Assembly (NCBI RefSeq): GCF_028209395.1
Contig: NZ_JAQLDQ010000003.1
Location: forward strand, 105,252-169,251
Origin: Collinsella aerofaciens
GTDB lineage: Bacteria; Actinomycetota; Coriobacteriia; Coriobacteriales; Coriobacteriaceae
Direction: 5' to 3'
Length of the DNA stretch: 64,000 nucleotides
Shown: positions 16,984 to 24,175 of the stretch, one piece after another
Position numbering within the stretch: position 1 is the first letter of the stretch
Layout: every line of letters starts with the position of its first letter
The notes under the pieces: generated by a model
Database searches by the model: none
Seen by the model: only the letters and a program-made list of their open reading frames with translations
What the model was told of the DNA's origin: nothing
Translations under genes and position numbers: made by a program

Positions 16984-17044
16984 CCCGCACGTTTATGTAA
17001 CTGTTTGCCGTTCTCTAGAACGGCTCTTTCGAAAGGAATTTGCT

Positions 17045-17671
17045 ATGTCTACCAAGATTGAAGTCAATGCCATGGGCGATGCCTGCCCGCTGCCCGTCGT
17101 CAAGACGCTCAAAGCTCTGAAGCAGCTCGATGGCGAGGGCGCCGTCGTGACCTCGGTCGACAACGAGACCGCCGTCAAGAACATCTCCAAGATGGCGCAG
17201 GAGAAAGGCTGCACGGCCTCGGTCGAGAAGGTTTCTGACGCCGAGTGGCACGTGACCGTGGCGACCTCTGGCGCCGTTGCCATGGCCGATCCCGAGCAGG
17301 ATGGCGCTGCCTTCTGTGATGCCAGCGCCGGCAAGGGCAGGCTCGTCATTTCCGTCTACACCGACTGCATGGGCCGTGGCGACGACGAGCTGGGCCACAA
17401 GCTCATGAAGGCGTTTATCTTTGCCGTGACGCAGCAGGAGGAGCTGCCCGCGACCATGCTGTTCTACAACGGCGGCGCCAAGCTCACCGTTGAGGGCTCG
17501 CCGGTGCTCGACGACCTGAAGGGCCTGGCCGAGCAGGGCGTCGAGATTCTCACCTGTGGTACCTGCCTCGACCACTATGGCATTAAAGACCAGCTTGCGG
17601 TGGGCGAGGTCACCAACATGTACGTGATCGTGGAGAAGATGGAGCAGGCCGTGCGCGTCGTGCGCCCGTAG
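17045..17671 (+). CDS. yedF: Selenium metabolism protein YedF (TusA-like plus DsrE-like domains)
   Basis: This 208-residue two-domain protein has a SirA/TusA-type N-terminal domain (residues 1-70) with the motif NAMGDACPLPVVKTLKAL, in which the Cys is the usual chalcogen acceptor. The C-terminal half (from about 95) resembles DsrE/DsrF-like sulfur relay domains, with TMLFYNGGAKLTVEGSPV and LTCGTCLDHYG. YedF proteins of this build occur next to selD and are thought to handle selenium or sulfur for cofactor maturation; the exact reaction is not established. Start ATG 17045 follows GAAAGGA. Confidence 0.88.
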   Translation: MSTKIEVNAMGDACPLPVVKTLKALKQLDGEGAVVTSVDNETAVKNISKMAQEKGCTASVEKVSDAEWHVTVATSGAVAMADPEQDGAAFCDASAGKGRLVISVYTDCMGRGDDELGHKLMKAFIFAVTQQEELPATMLFYNGGAKLTVEGSPVLDDLKGLAEQGVEILTCGTCLDHYGIKDQLAVGEVTNMYVIVEKMEQAVRVVRP

Positions 17672-17690
17672 CGTATTGGTTGGAGTTGCC

Positions 17691-17942
17691 ATGAGGGAGA
17701 AGCGCCCGGCGCTTGTCATCACGTTTCCCACCACGGCGGCCGCCATGGGGTGCGAGACCCTATGCATCGAGCGCGGCCTTCCCGGGCGAACGATTCCCGT
17801 GCCCGGGGAGGTCGCTGCCGGCTGCGGTCTGGCGTGGAAGGCGTTGCCTGCCGATGAGGAACTGCTGCGCGCCGAGCTTGCCGCAGCGGGCATTCCCACC
17901 GAGGGCTATACCGTGATTGATATGTGGGAGGTCGTGCGATGA
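17691..17942 (+). CDS. DUF3343 putative Se/S carrier protein
   Basis: This small 83-residue protein of the DUF3343 family is annotated in families as a putative selenium/sulfur carrier. It opens with ALVITFPTTAAAMGCETLC and carries GRTIPVPGEVAAGCGLAWK, the Pro- and Cys-containing core of the family. The ribosome site TGGAG lies 5 nt before ATG 17691. The stop codon overlaps the start of the next gene (ATGA). The gene order selD-yedF-DUF3343-desulfurase is a known marker set for selenium-containing molybdenum hydroxylases. Confidence 0.85.
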   Translation: MREKRPALVITFPTTAAAMGCETLCIERGLPGRTIPVPGEVAAGCGLAWKALPADEELLRAELAAAGIPTEGYTVIDMWEVVR

Positions 17943-19078
17943 TCTATCTGGATAACGCGGCGACGACCATGCACAAGCCGCAGACGGTCATCGATGCCGT
18001 GACGCAGGCGATGTACTCGCTCGGCAATGCCGGGCGCGGCGCCACGTCGGGTGCCCTCGATGCCGCTCGTACGATTCACGCTTGCCGTGCCAAGCTCGCG
18101 CGCCTTTTGGGTTGCCCGAGGGCGGACCATGTGTGCTTTACGCCCAACTCCACGGCGGCGCTCAACACCGCCATCAACGGGGTGGTGCGCCCCGGCGACC
18201 ATGTGGTCACAACGGTGCTCGAGCACAACTCCGTGCTGCGTCCGCTCAACCGCCTGGCGGCAGAGCAGGGTGTGGCCGTTGAGCACGCGGGCTGCGACGC
18301 GAACGGTGCGCTCGACTACGAAGAGCTTGAGCGGCTGGTGACGCCTGACACGCGTGCCGTCGTGGTGACGCATGCCTCCAACGTGACCGGCAACGCCGTT
18401 GACGTTACACGCGTGGCGGCCATGGCCCATGCGGCCGGCGCGCTCGTGATTGTCGATGCTTCGCAGTCGGCCGGCACCGTGAAGATTGACATGCAGGCGA
18501 TGGGCCTCGACATCGTGTGCTTTACCGGCCACAAGGGACTGATGGGCCCGCAGGGGACCGGCGGTCTGGCCGTGGCGGAGGGCGTCGACGTGGCGCCCTG
18601 GGCTATGGGCGGCACTGGTGTACACAGCTTCGATGAGCTGCAGCCACTGGAGTGGCCCACGCGCCTGGAGGCAGGTACGCTCAACGGCCATGGCATCGCG
18701 GGCCTTTCCGCTGGTCTCGACTTTATCGAGGCCCAGGGTGGGGTCGAGGCGATTGCTGTCCACGAGCGTGCGCTCGCCGATCGCTTCCTTGCCGGCGTGC
18801 GCGAGATTCCGGGGATTAAGCTCTACGGTGCCTTCGACCAGCCGACGCGCTCTGCGATCGTGTCGCTCAACGTGGGCGATATCGACTCTGCTGAGATCTC
18901 GGATGCGCTCATGCAAGGGTGGGGGATTGCGACGCGCCCCGGCGCCCACTGCGCTCCGCTCATGCACCGCGCACTGGGGACCGAGCGCCAGGGTGTCGTT
19001 CGTTTCTCGTTTGGGTATTTCAACACGGACGAGGAAGTCGACACCGCGATTGACGCTCTGCGCGATTTAGCCTGCTAA
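17939..19078 (+). CDS. Cysteine desulfurase-like class V aminotransferase of the selenium cluster
   Basis: This 379-residue PLP enzyme is of the NifS/SufS superfamily. The N-terminus MIYLDNAATTMHKP is diagnostic; Lys199 in FTGHKGLMG binds PLP and Cys338 in RPGAHCAPL is the persulfide/perselenide-forming residue. It belongs to the short-branch subfamily found with selD and DUF3343 rather than to IscS or SufS. It probably mobilises sulfur or selenium for YedF and the molybdenum cofactor. Start ATG 17939 overlaps the DUF3343 stop. It is the last gene of the operon; a terminator follows at 19093. Confidence 0.9.
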   Translation: MIYLDNAATTMHKPQTVIDAVTQAMYSLGNAGRGATSGALDAARTIHACRAKLARLLGCPRADHVCFTPNSTAALNTAINGVVRPGDHVVTTVLEHNSVLRPLNRLAAEQGVAVEHAGCDANGALDYEELERLVTPDTRAVVVTHASNVTGNAVDVTRVAAMAHAAGALVIVDASQSAGTVKIDMQAMGLDIVCFTGHKGLMGPQGTGGLAVAEGVDVAPWAMGGTGVHSFDELQPLEWPTRLEAGTLNGHGIAGLSAGLDFIEAQGGVEAIAVHERALADRFLAGVREIPGIKLYGAFDQPTRSAIVSLNVGDIDSAEISDALMQGWGIATRPGAHCAPLMHRALGTERQGVVRFSFGYFNTDEEVDTAIDALRDLAC

Positions 19079-19092
19079 AGCGTATATACTTG

Positions 19093-19125
19093 CGGGACGG
19101 GTCTTTTGCCCGTCCCGTTTTTGTT
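19093..19125 (+). terminator. Rho-independent terminator of the selenium operon
   Basis: The 9-bp perfect stem (19093-19101 and 19109-19117) with loop TCTTTTG is followed by TTTTTGTTT. Confidence 0.88.
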
Positions 19126-19130
19126 TCAAG

Positions 19131-19868
19131 ACTTTAGTCTGCTGGCCGCGCAGCGGCCAGCTTTAAACCACCCGCTACGCGGGTGGAGACAAACGGCTTT
19201 GCAAAGCCGCCCCTCCGACCGATATTGACGATTGTTCAGGCCGTCAAGAATTCGAGTCGAAGGGGTGGTCGCCATGGCCCAGAAGGCCTACAGCCTTTCC
19301 CACACGAAGTGGATGTGCAAGTACCACATCGTGTTCACGCCGAAGTATAGGCGCAAAGTGATCTACAACCAAATCAGGAGCGACATAGGGGAGATCCTCA
19401 GGAAGCTGTGCGAGTACAAGGGGATCGAGATAATCGAGGGGCACCTGATGCCCGACCACGTGCACGTGCTGCTGGCGATCCCGCCGAAGTACAGCGTCGC
19501 GAGCGTCATGGGCTACCTGAAGGGGAAGAGCTCGCTGATGATATTCGACAGGCACGCCAACCTCAAGTACAAGTTCGGCAACAGGAAGTTCTGGGCGGAG
19601 GGCTACTACGTGTCCACCGTCGGCCTGAACGAGGCGACGATCGCCAAGTACATCAGGGAGCAGGAGTCCCACGACATCGCGCTGGACAGGCTGAGCGTGA
19701 AGGAGTACGAGGACCCCTTCAAGAGGGGGTGATCCTGCCGGTTCGACCGGCGCGCCACGGGTCAAGATGCACTAGGCCTGGACGAAGTCCGGGCCCGCGC
19801 CTTTAGACGCGAGCCCGGGGCCCGTGGGTTATACCCTAAGAGCAAACCACCCTTTTTAAGGGTGGTTC
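19131..19868 (+). mobile_element. IS200-type insertion sequence (IS200/IS605 family, tnpA only)
   Basis: A single transposase gene is framed by subterminal hairpins instead of terminal inverted repeats, as in IS200. At the left, three consecutive hairpins lie at 19141-19161, 19168-19186 (CCACCCGC..GCGGGTGG) and 19194-19209. At the right, 19845-19867 forms AACCACCCTT..AAGGGTGGTT, echoing the second left hairpin. No tnpB is present. The exact ends are estimated, since IS200 elements make no target duplication. It sits directly behind the terminator of the selenium operon and 26 nt before brnQ, without disrupting either. Confidence 0.8.
19274..19732 (+). CDS. tnpA: IS200 transposase TnpA (HUH, Y1 class)
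   Basis: This 152-residue single-strand DNA transposase has the length typical of IS200. The metal-binding HUH motif is His62-Val-His64 within MPDHVHVLL, and the catalytic tyrosine is one of the pair in GYYVSTVG (residues 110-117). The N-terminal CKYHIVFTPKYRRKV is a family hallmark. Start ATG 19274 was preferred over an in-frame upstream codon at 19232 because family members open with a short segment before the YHIVFTPKYR motif. The gene is intact, so the element may be active. Confidence 0.95.
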   Translation: MAQKAYSLSHTKWMCKYHIVFTPKYRRKVIYNQIRSDIGEILRKLCEYKGIEIIEGHLMPDHVHVLLAIPPKYSVASVMGYLKGKSSLMIFDRHANLKYKFGNRKFWAEGYYVSTVGLNEATIAKYIREQESHDIALDRLSVKEYEDPFKRG

Positions 19869-19893
19869 TGATTTCGACCCGAAAGGTGGTCCT

Positions 19894-21252
19894 ATGGCAT
19901 CATCCGCCCCGCGCGGTCTGCGCTCCGACCATGTCGTCACCGTCGGCATCGCCCTGTTCTCGATGCTCTTTGGCGCCGGCAACCTCATTATTCCGCCGCT
20001 GCTGGCGCTGCAGGCAGGCTCTGCCACGCCGCTCGCCATGCTTGGCTTTCTGATTGCCGCCATCGGCCTGCCCGTCATGGGCTTTATCGCCGTGGCACTT
20101 GCCGGAACGGCGCGCGAGCTTGCCGGTCGCGTGCACCCCAAGTTTGGCGAGTTTTTTGTCGCGGCGGTCTATTTAGCGATCGGCCCGTGCCTGGCTATTC
20201 CGCGCACGAGCTCCACGGCCTTCGAGATGCTGGTGCCGCTGCTGCCGGAGGGCGTCTCGCTTGGCACGGCTCGCCTGGTGTTTGCCGTTGGCTTCTTTGT
20301 CGTCGCGTTTGCACTCACGCTGCGCCCGGGCGTTATCACACGCGTGCTCGGTCGTATTACGGGCCCCGCGCTCATCGCGCTCATCGTGTTGGTCGTTGGT
20401 GCCGCCGTGATCTCGCCGCTGGGGCCGGCTGCTGCTCCGCAGACTCCCTATGATGCCGGTGCCGCGGTCCAGGGCTTTCTGACCGGCTACCAGACCATGG
20501 ACCTGCTCGCGTCGCTCGCCTTTGGCATTATCATCGCCGAGACTATCCACGAGCTGGGCGTGACCGATGACAAGCGCGTGGCCTTCGAGATCTCGCGCTC
20601 CGGTGTGATCGCTGGCGTGCTCATGGCCATCATCTACTGCGGCCTGGCGCTTGCCGGCATGCAGCTCGGCACGGTTATGCCCGATGCCACCAACGGTGCC
20701 GCCATCCTCGCTCGTTCGGCCTCTATGCACTTTGGCCTTGCCGGCACGGTCGTGGTCTTTGCGATCTTTTTCCTCGCCTGCATGAACGTGTGCATCGGCC
20801 TTATCAGCTGCTGCTCGCGTTACTTCTGCGAGACGTATGTGGTAAAAGGGGGAGCGGAGGCTTCCGAGGAGGCCATGCGCCGTCCCTTTGCGATACTCGC
20901 CTTTGTGTTCGCGGCGTTTTCGTGCGTGCTCTCCAACGTGGGCCTCGACGTGATCCTCATGTTCTCGGTGCCCATGCTTAACGCCCTGTACCCTGTTGCC
21001 ATTGTTCTGGTGCTTATGGGCCTGGTGCACGGTTTTTGCGACGCGCATCCGCAGGTGTGGGTCTGGGTCGGCGGCGTTGTCGCGGTGCAGAGCGTGATCA
21101 CCTCGGTCCGCGACGCGTTCTTTGCGGGTGCGTGGTTACCGTTTGATGTGCTGCCGCTGGCGGATATCGGTGCCGCGTGGGCGCCGGTCGCCGTAGTTGC
21201 CTTTGTGATTGGCCTGCTCCATAGTCGTTTTGTTGCACATTCGAGGAGCTAA
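19894..21252 (+). CDS. brnQ: Branched-chain amino acid transport system II carrier (BrnQ/LivJ family)
   Basis: This 452-residue cation-coupled symporter for Leu, Ile and Val has about 12 membrane segments. The opening GIALFSMLFGAGNLIIPPLLAL is the first family signature, and RTSSTAFEMLVPLL with LTGYQTMDLLASLAFGIII match BrnQ helices. The ribosome site GAAAGG lies 8 nt before ATG 19894. It is a single gene between the IS200 element and the tRNA pair. Confidence 0.9.
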   Translation: MASSAPRGLRSDHVVTVGIALFSMLFGAGNLIIPPLLALQAGSATPLAMLGFLIAAIGLPVMGFIAVALAGTARELAGRVHPKFGEFFVAAVYLAIGPCLAIPRTSSTAFEMLVPLLPEGVSLGTARLVFAVGFFVVAFALTLRPGVITRVLGRITGPALIALIVLVVGAAVISPLGPAAAPQTPYDAGAAVQGFLTGYQTMDLLASLAFGIIIAETIHELGVTDDKRVAFEISRSGVIAGVLMAIIYCGLALAGMQLGTVMPDATNGAAILARSASMHFGLAGTVVVFAIFFLACMNVCIGLISCCSRYFCETYVVKGGAEASEEAMRRPFAILAFVFAAFSCVLSNVGLDVILMFSVPMLNALYPVAIVLVLMGLVHGFCDAHPQVWVWVGGVVAVQSVITSVRDAFFAGAWLPFDVLPLADIGAAWAPVAVVAFVIGLLHSRFVAHSRS

Positions 21253-21263
21253 GGCATCAATGC

Positions 21264-21292
21264 TTGCGCAGGCGGGGAGTCTCCCCTATAAT
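21264..21292 (+). promoter_or_regulatory. Sigma-70-type promoter of the tRNA-Pro/tRNA-Gly pair
   Basis: TTGCGC (21264-21269) and TATAAT (21287-21292) are separated by exactly 17 bp, about 50 bp before the first tRNA. A GC-rich stretch just after the -10 box would be unusual for stringent control, so regulation cannot be judged. Confidence 0.65.
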
Positions 21293-21343
21293 TTCCTTCG
21301 CTTTGGGACACGCAAGGTTTAGACCTTAGCTGCTCAACACCTT

Positions 21344-21420
21344 CGGGACGTGGCGCAGTTTGGTAGCGCGCCTGCTTTGGGAGCAGGATGTCGCAGGTTC
21401 AAATCCTGTCGTCCCGACCA
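21344..21420 (+). tRNA. tRNA-Pro (anticodon TGG)
   Basis: The 77-nt cloverleaf has acceptor CGGGACG paired with CGTCCCG, anticodon stem CCTGC/GCAGG with loop TTTGGGA (anticodon TGG at 21378-21380), T-loop TTCAAAT and encoded CCA. Confidence 0.96.
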
Positions 21421-21426
21421 TATCTT

Positions 21427-21500
21427 GCGGGCGTAGTTCAATGGTAGAACCCCAGCCTTCCAAGCTGATGACGCGGGTTCGATTCCCGTCGCCCGCTCCA
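21427..21500 (+). tRNA. tRNA-Gly (anticodon TCC)
   Basis: The 74-nt cloverleaf has acceptor GCGGGCG/CGCCCGC, anticodon loop CTTCCAA (TCC at 21459-21461), T-loop TTCGATT and encoded CCA. It is 6 nt after tRNA-Pro, so both are processed from one transcript. Confidence 0.95.
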
Positions 21501-21511
21501 CAAGATTGGTT

Positions 21512-21548
21512 AACGGCTTTGATTCTTTTTGGGATCAAGGCCGTTTTT
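21512..21548 (+). terminator. Terminator after the tRNA pair
   Basis: Arms 21512-21524 and 21533-21545 pair with two G-U positions and are followed by a T run (GTTTTTG). Confidence 0.75.
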
Positions 21549-21590
21549 GTGAGAGTACCGGGTGACGAACCCGTCGCTCCAAGTAATTTG

Positions 21591-21628
21591 CAGGTCAGAG
21601 GTACGTTTACTTCTGGCCTGTTTTGTTT
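21591..21628 (+). terminator. Terminator-like hairpin in the focA leader
   Basis: CAGGTCAGA (21591-21599) and TCTGGCCTG (21612-21620) pair and are followed by TTTTGTTTT. It lies about 70 nt before focA, after a terminator already present at 21512. It could be an attenuator of focA or a second tRNA terminator. Confidence 0.5.
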
Positions 21629-21696
21629 TGACCATCCGGCGCGGGACATGTGCTTTGGCAATGCTTGTCCCACAACGTAAGAAAGAAGTGATCGAC

Positions 21697-22533
21697 ATGG
21701 CAGATTCCAAGGCAGAATATTCCACCCCCGATTGCCTGGCGCCCGCCGCGATCGAGGCCAAGACCGAGGCTGCCGGTGTTACCAAGGCCAACCTACCGAC
21801 CACGAAGGCCTTTATGCTTGCCATGTTCGCCGGCGCGTTCATCGCCTTTGGCGGCCTGTTCTTCACGGTCTTTTTGAGCGATCCCACGCTTGGCTGGGGC
21901 GCCCAGCGCTTTGTGGGTGGCCTTGCTTTTTGCCTGGGTCTGGTGCTCGTGCTCATTTGCGGCGCGGAGCTGTTTACCGGCAACTCGCTTATGGTCTGCG
22001 CGCTCAAGAGCAAAAAGATCACGCTCGCCCAGATGCTCAAGGCTTGGGTCGCTGTGCGGATCGGCAACTTTGCCGGCGCGCTGTTCGTCGTCTTTTTGGT
22101 TTACATGGCAGCTATTTACAAGCTCAACGGCGAGGCCGTCGCCAACACCATGGTGAGCGTCGCCGCCGGTAAGGTTTCGATTGACGCCGTCACCATCTTC
22201 TTCCGCGGCATTCTGTGCAACATCTTTGTGTGCCTGGCTGTATGGATCGGTACCGCTGGCAGGACCGTGATCGACAAGGTCGTGGGCATTCTGCTGCCCA
22301 TTGCCGCGTTTGTGGCCTGCGGTTTTGAGCACTGCGTTGCCAACATGTACTTTTTGCCCATGGGTATTTTGATGCACTCCTGCGGCTATGGAGTTGATGT
22401 CGCCGGCGCCGACGCCCTCAACGCGGCGGGCCTGGCGCTCAATCTTTCCGTCGCCACGCTCGGCAATATCGTGGGCGGCGCCCTGATCGTTGCGCTGGGC
22501 TACTGGTTTATCTACGCCAACAGGGAGGCCTAA
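21697..22533 (+). CDS. Formate/nitrite transporter family channel (FocA/NirC)
   Basis: This 278-residue membrane channel of the FNT family moves formate, nitrite or a similar small anion. Family landmarks are MLAMFAGAFIAFGGLFF in the first helix, AELFTGNSL, RGILCNIFVCLAVW and CGFEHCVANMYFLP, including the pore His in FEHC. The upstream region before ATG 21697 stays open but has no family sequence. Next to the selenocysteine genes, formate transport linked to a selenium-dependent formate dehydrogenase elsewhere in the genome is plausible. Formate, nitrite and hydrosulfide cannot be told apart here. Confidence 0.9.
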   Translation: MADSKAEYSTPDCLAPAAIEAKTEAAGVTKANLPTTKAFMLAMFAGAFIAFGGLFFTVFLSDPTLGWGAQRFVGGLAFCLGLVLVLICGAELFTGNSLMVCALKSKKITLAQMLKAWVAVRIGNFAGALFVVFLVYMAAIYKLNGEAVANTMVSVAAGKVSIDAVTIFFRGILCNIFVCLAVWIGTAGRTVIDKVVGILLPIAAFVACGFEHCVANMYFLPMGILMHSCGYGVDVAGADALNAAGLALNLSVATLGNIVGGALIVALGYWFIYANREA

Positions 22534-22560
22534 AGGCCCCATGGCATAACCGACCAAAGA

Positions 22561-22636
22561 GGGACAGGTTTATTTTGGCGGGTTTGGACGAGGCGCTGCG
22601 CCGTCTTGCCATGAGCTGCCATAATGGACCTGTCCC
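22561..22636. repeat. Inverted repeat with GGGACAGGT arms before selA
   Basis: Arms GGGACAGGT (22561-22569) and ACCTGTCCC (22628-22636) are perfect and enclose 58 nt. The arms resemble the GGGAC-type hairpins at 2633, 27994 and 40328. The element ends about 80 nt before the selA start. Confidence 0.6.
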
Positions 22637-22717
22637 TTTTGCATGCGCGTCGCCATTTGGTGGCCGACGATGATCGTGGGGGACCTGCTTTTTATTGAAC
22701 ATGTCGAAAGGCTTTCC

Positions 22718-24175
22718 ATGAGCGACTGCGAATCCATGCCTGCCGAGGTGCGCGACCGCCTGCGCTCCATTCCCGCTGTCCACGAGCTGCTGGCGGAGTG
22801 GCCGGTCATGAAGGCTGCGGGCGATGCGGGCGACACGATTGTGCGCGAGGCGATTGACGCCGAGCTCGATGCCGAGCGCACGGCGATTCGCTCCGGCGCC
22901 CCCGCCAGGAATAAGCGCGAGCTCGCCTTGGCTATCGAGCGGCGGTGTCACCGCCTGTCGCTGCCGACCCTGCGTCCCGCCGTCAACGCGACGGGCGTTG
23001 TGATTCACACCAATCTGGGCCGCGCTCCGCTCGCTCCCGCAGCGGTGCAGGCGGTGACCGATGTCGCCCGCGGATACAGCACGCTCGAGTATGACGTCGC
23101 GACCTGTGCACGTGGTGGCCGCAAGGAACATGCCGCGCGCCTGCTGCGCACGCTCACGGGGGCGCAGGACGCCTTGGTTGTCAACAATAATGCCGCGGCG
23201 GTGCTGCTGGTACTTGCCGCGCATGCGTGCGGCAAAGAGGTCATCGTGAGCCGCGGCGAGCTGGTCGAGGTGGGCGGCAGCTTCCGCATCCCCGACATCA
23301 TGGCGGCTTCGGGTGCCAAGCTTGTCGAAGTGGGCTCTACCAACCGCACGCATCTGGATGATTATCGATGTGCCATTACGCCCAGCACGGCGATGATCCT
23401 GAAAGTCCATCCTTCCAACTATCGTATCGAGGGCTTCCACGAGGAGGTTTCCGCGGCGGAGCTTTCCGCGCTGGCGCATGAGCACGGGCTGTTGCTGTAC
23501 GAGGACCAGGGCTCGGGCGCTTTGCTTGCAGACGGGGTGCTCGCCGATGCGGGGGAGCAGCCCACGTCCGCCTCGCTTTGCGCCGCCGTTGACGTCGTCT
23601 CGTGCTCGGGTGACAAGCTGCTCGGTGCTTCGCAGGCGGGTATTATTCTCGGTAGCGCCCAAGTAATCGCCGCCTGTGCCTCGCATCCGCTTATGCGCGC
23701 GCTTCGCCCCGGCAAGCTCACGCTCGCGGCGCTCGAGGCCACTTTGCGTCTGTATGTGACCGGATCCGATACGGCGCATCGGGAGATCCCGGTACTCAAC
23801 ATGCTTTCCGGCGCGCCGGCGCCGCTCGAGCGTCAGGCCAAGCGCCTGCACGACCGCATACTGCGCAAGCTTCGCGAGGCTCAGTGCGAAAAGGCCGTGG
23901 AGCTGCAGGTTGTCGAGGGTGTCTCTACTCCCGGCGGCGGATCGCTGCCGACCGTCGAGCTCCCAACATTTTGCGTTGCCGTCTGTCCCGTCGATGGGCG
24001 CCTATCCGCCGATGGCCTAAAGCACGCTTTGGTTCAGGAGCCCGATACGCCGGTTGTGACGCGCGTGCGGCACGACCAGGTGCTGTTTGACGTTCGCACG
24101 CTCTTGCACGACACCGACCTTGATCTGTGTGCGTCTGCGTTGGCGGATGCCGTGCAAACGGGTTTGCGTCGATGA
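22718..24175 (+). CDS. selA: L-seryl-tRNA(Sec) selenium transferase SelA
   Basis: This 485-residue PLP enzyme converts Ser-tRNA(Sec) to Sec-tRNA(Sec) using selenophosphate. The PLP lysine is Lys300 in SCSGDKLLGASQAG, close to Lys295 of E. coli. Other SelA landmarks are NATGVVIHTNLGRAPLA, RGELVEVGGSFRIPDIM, VGSTNRTHLDDY and the C-terminal GGGSLPTVELP. Start ATG 22718 has GAAAGG 6 nt upstream; an open extension to 22643 lacks one. The stop overlaps the selB start (ATGA). Confidence 0.96.
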   Translation: MSDCESMPAEVRDRLRSIPAVHELLAEWPVMKAAGDAGDTIVREAIDAELDAERTAIRSGAPARNKRELALAIERRCHRLSLPTLRPAVNATGVVIHTNLGRAPLAPAAVQAVTDVARGYSTLEYDVATCARGGRKEHAARLLRTLTGAQDALVVNNNAAAVLLVLAAHACGKEVIVSRGELVEVGGSFRIPDIMAASGAKLVEVGSTNRTHLDDYRCAITPSTAMILKVHPSNYRIEGFHEEVSAAELSALAHEHGLLLYEDQGSGALLADGVLADAGEQPTSASLCAAVDVVSCSGDKLLGASQAGIILGSAQVIAACASHPLMRALRPGKLTLAALEATLRLYVTGSDTAHREIPVLNMLSGAPAPLERQAKRLHDRILRKLREAQCEKAVELQVVEGVSTPGGGSLPTVELPTFCVAVCPVDGRLSADGLKHALVQEPDTPVVTRVRHDQVLFDVRTLLHDTDLDLCASALADAVQTGLRR

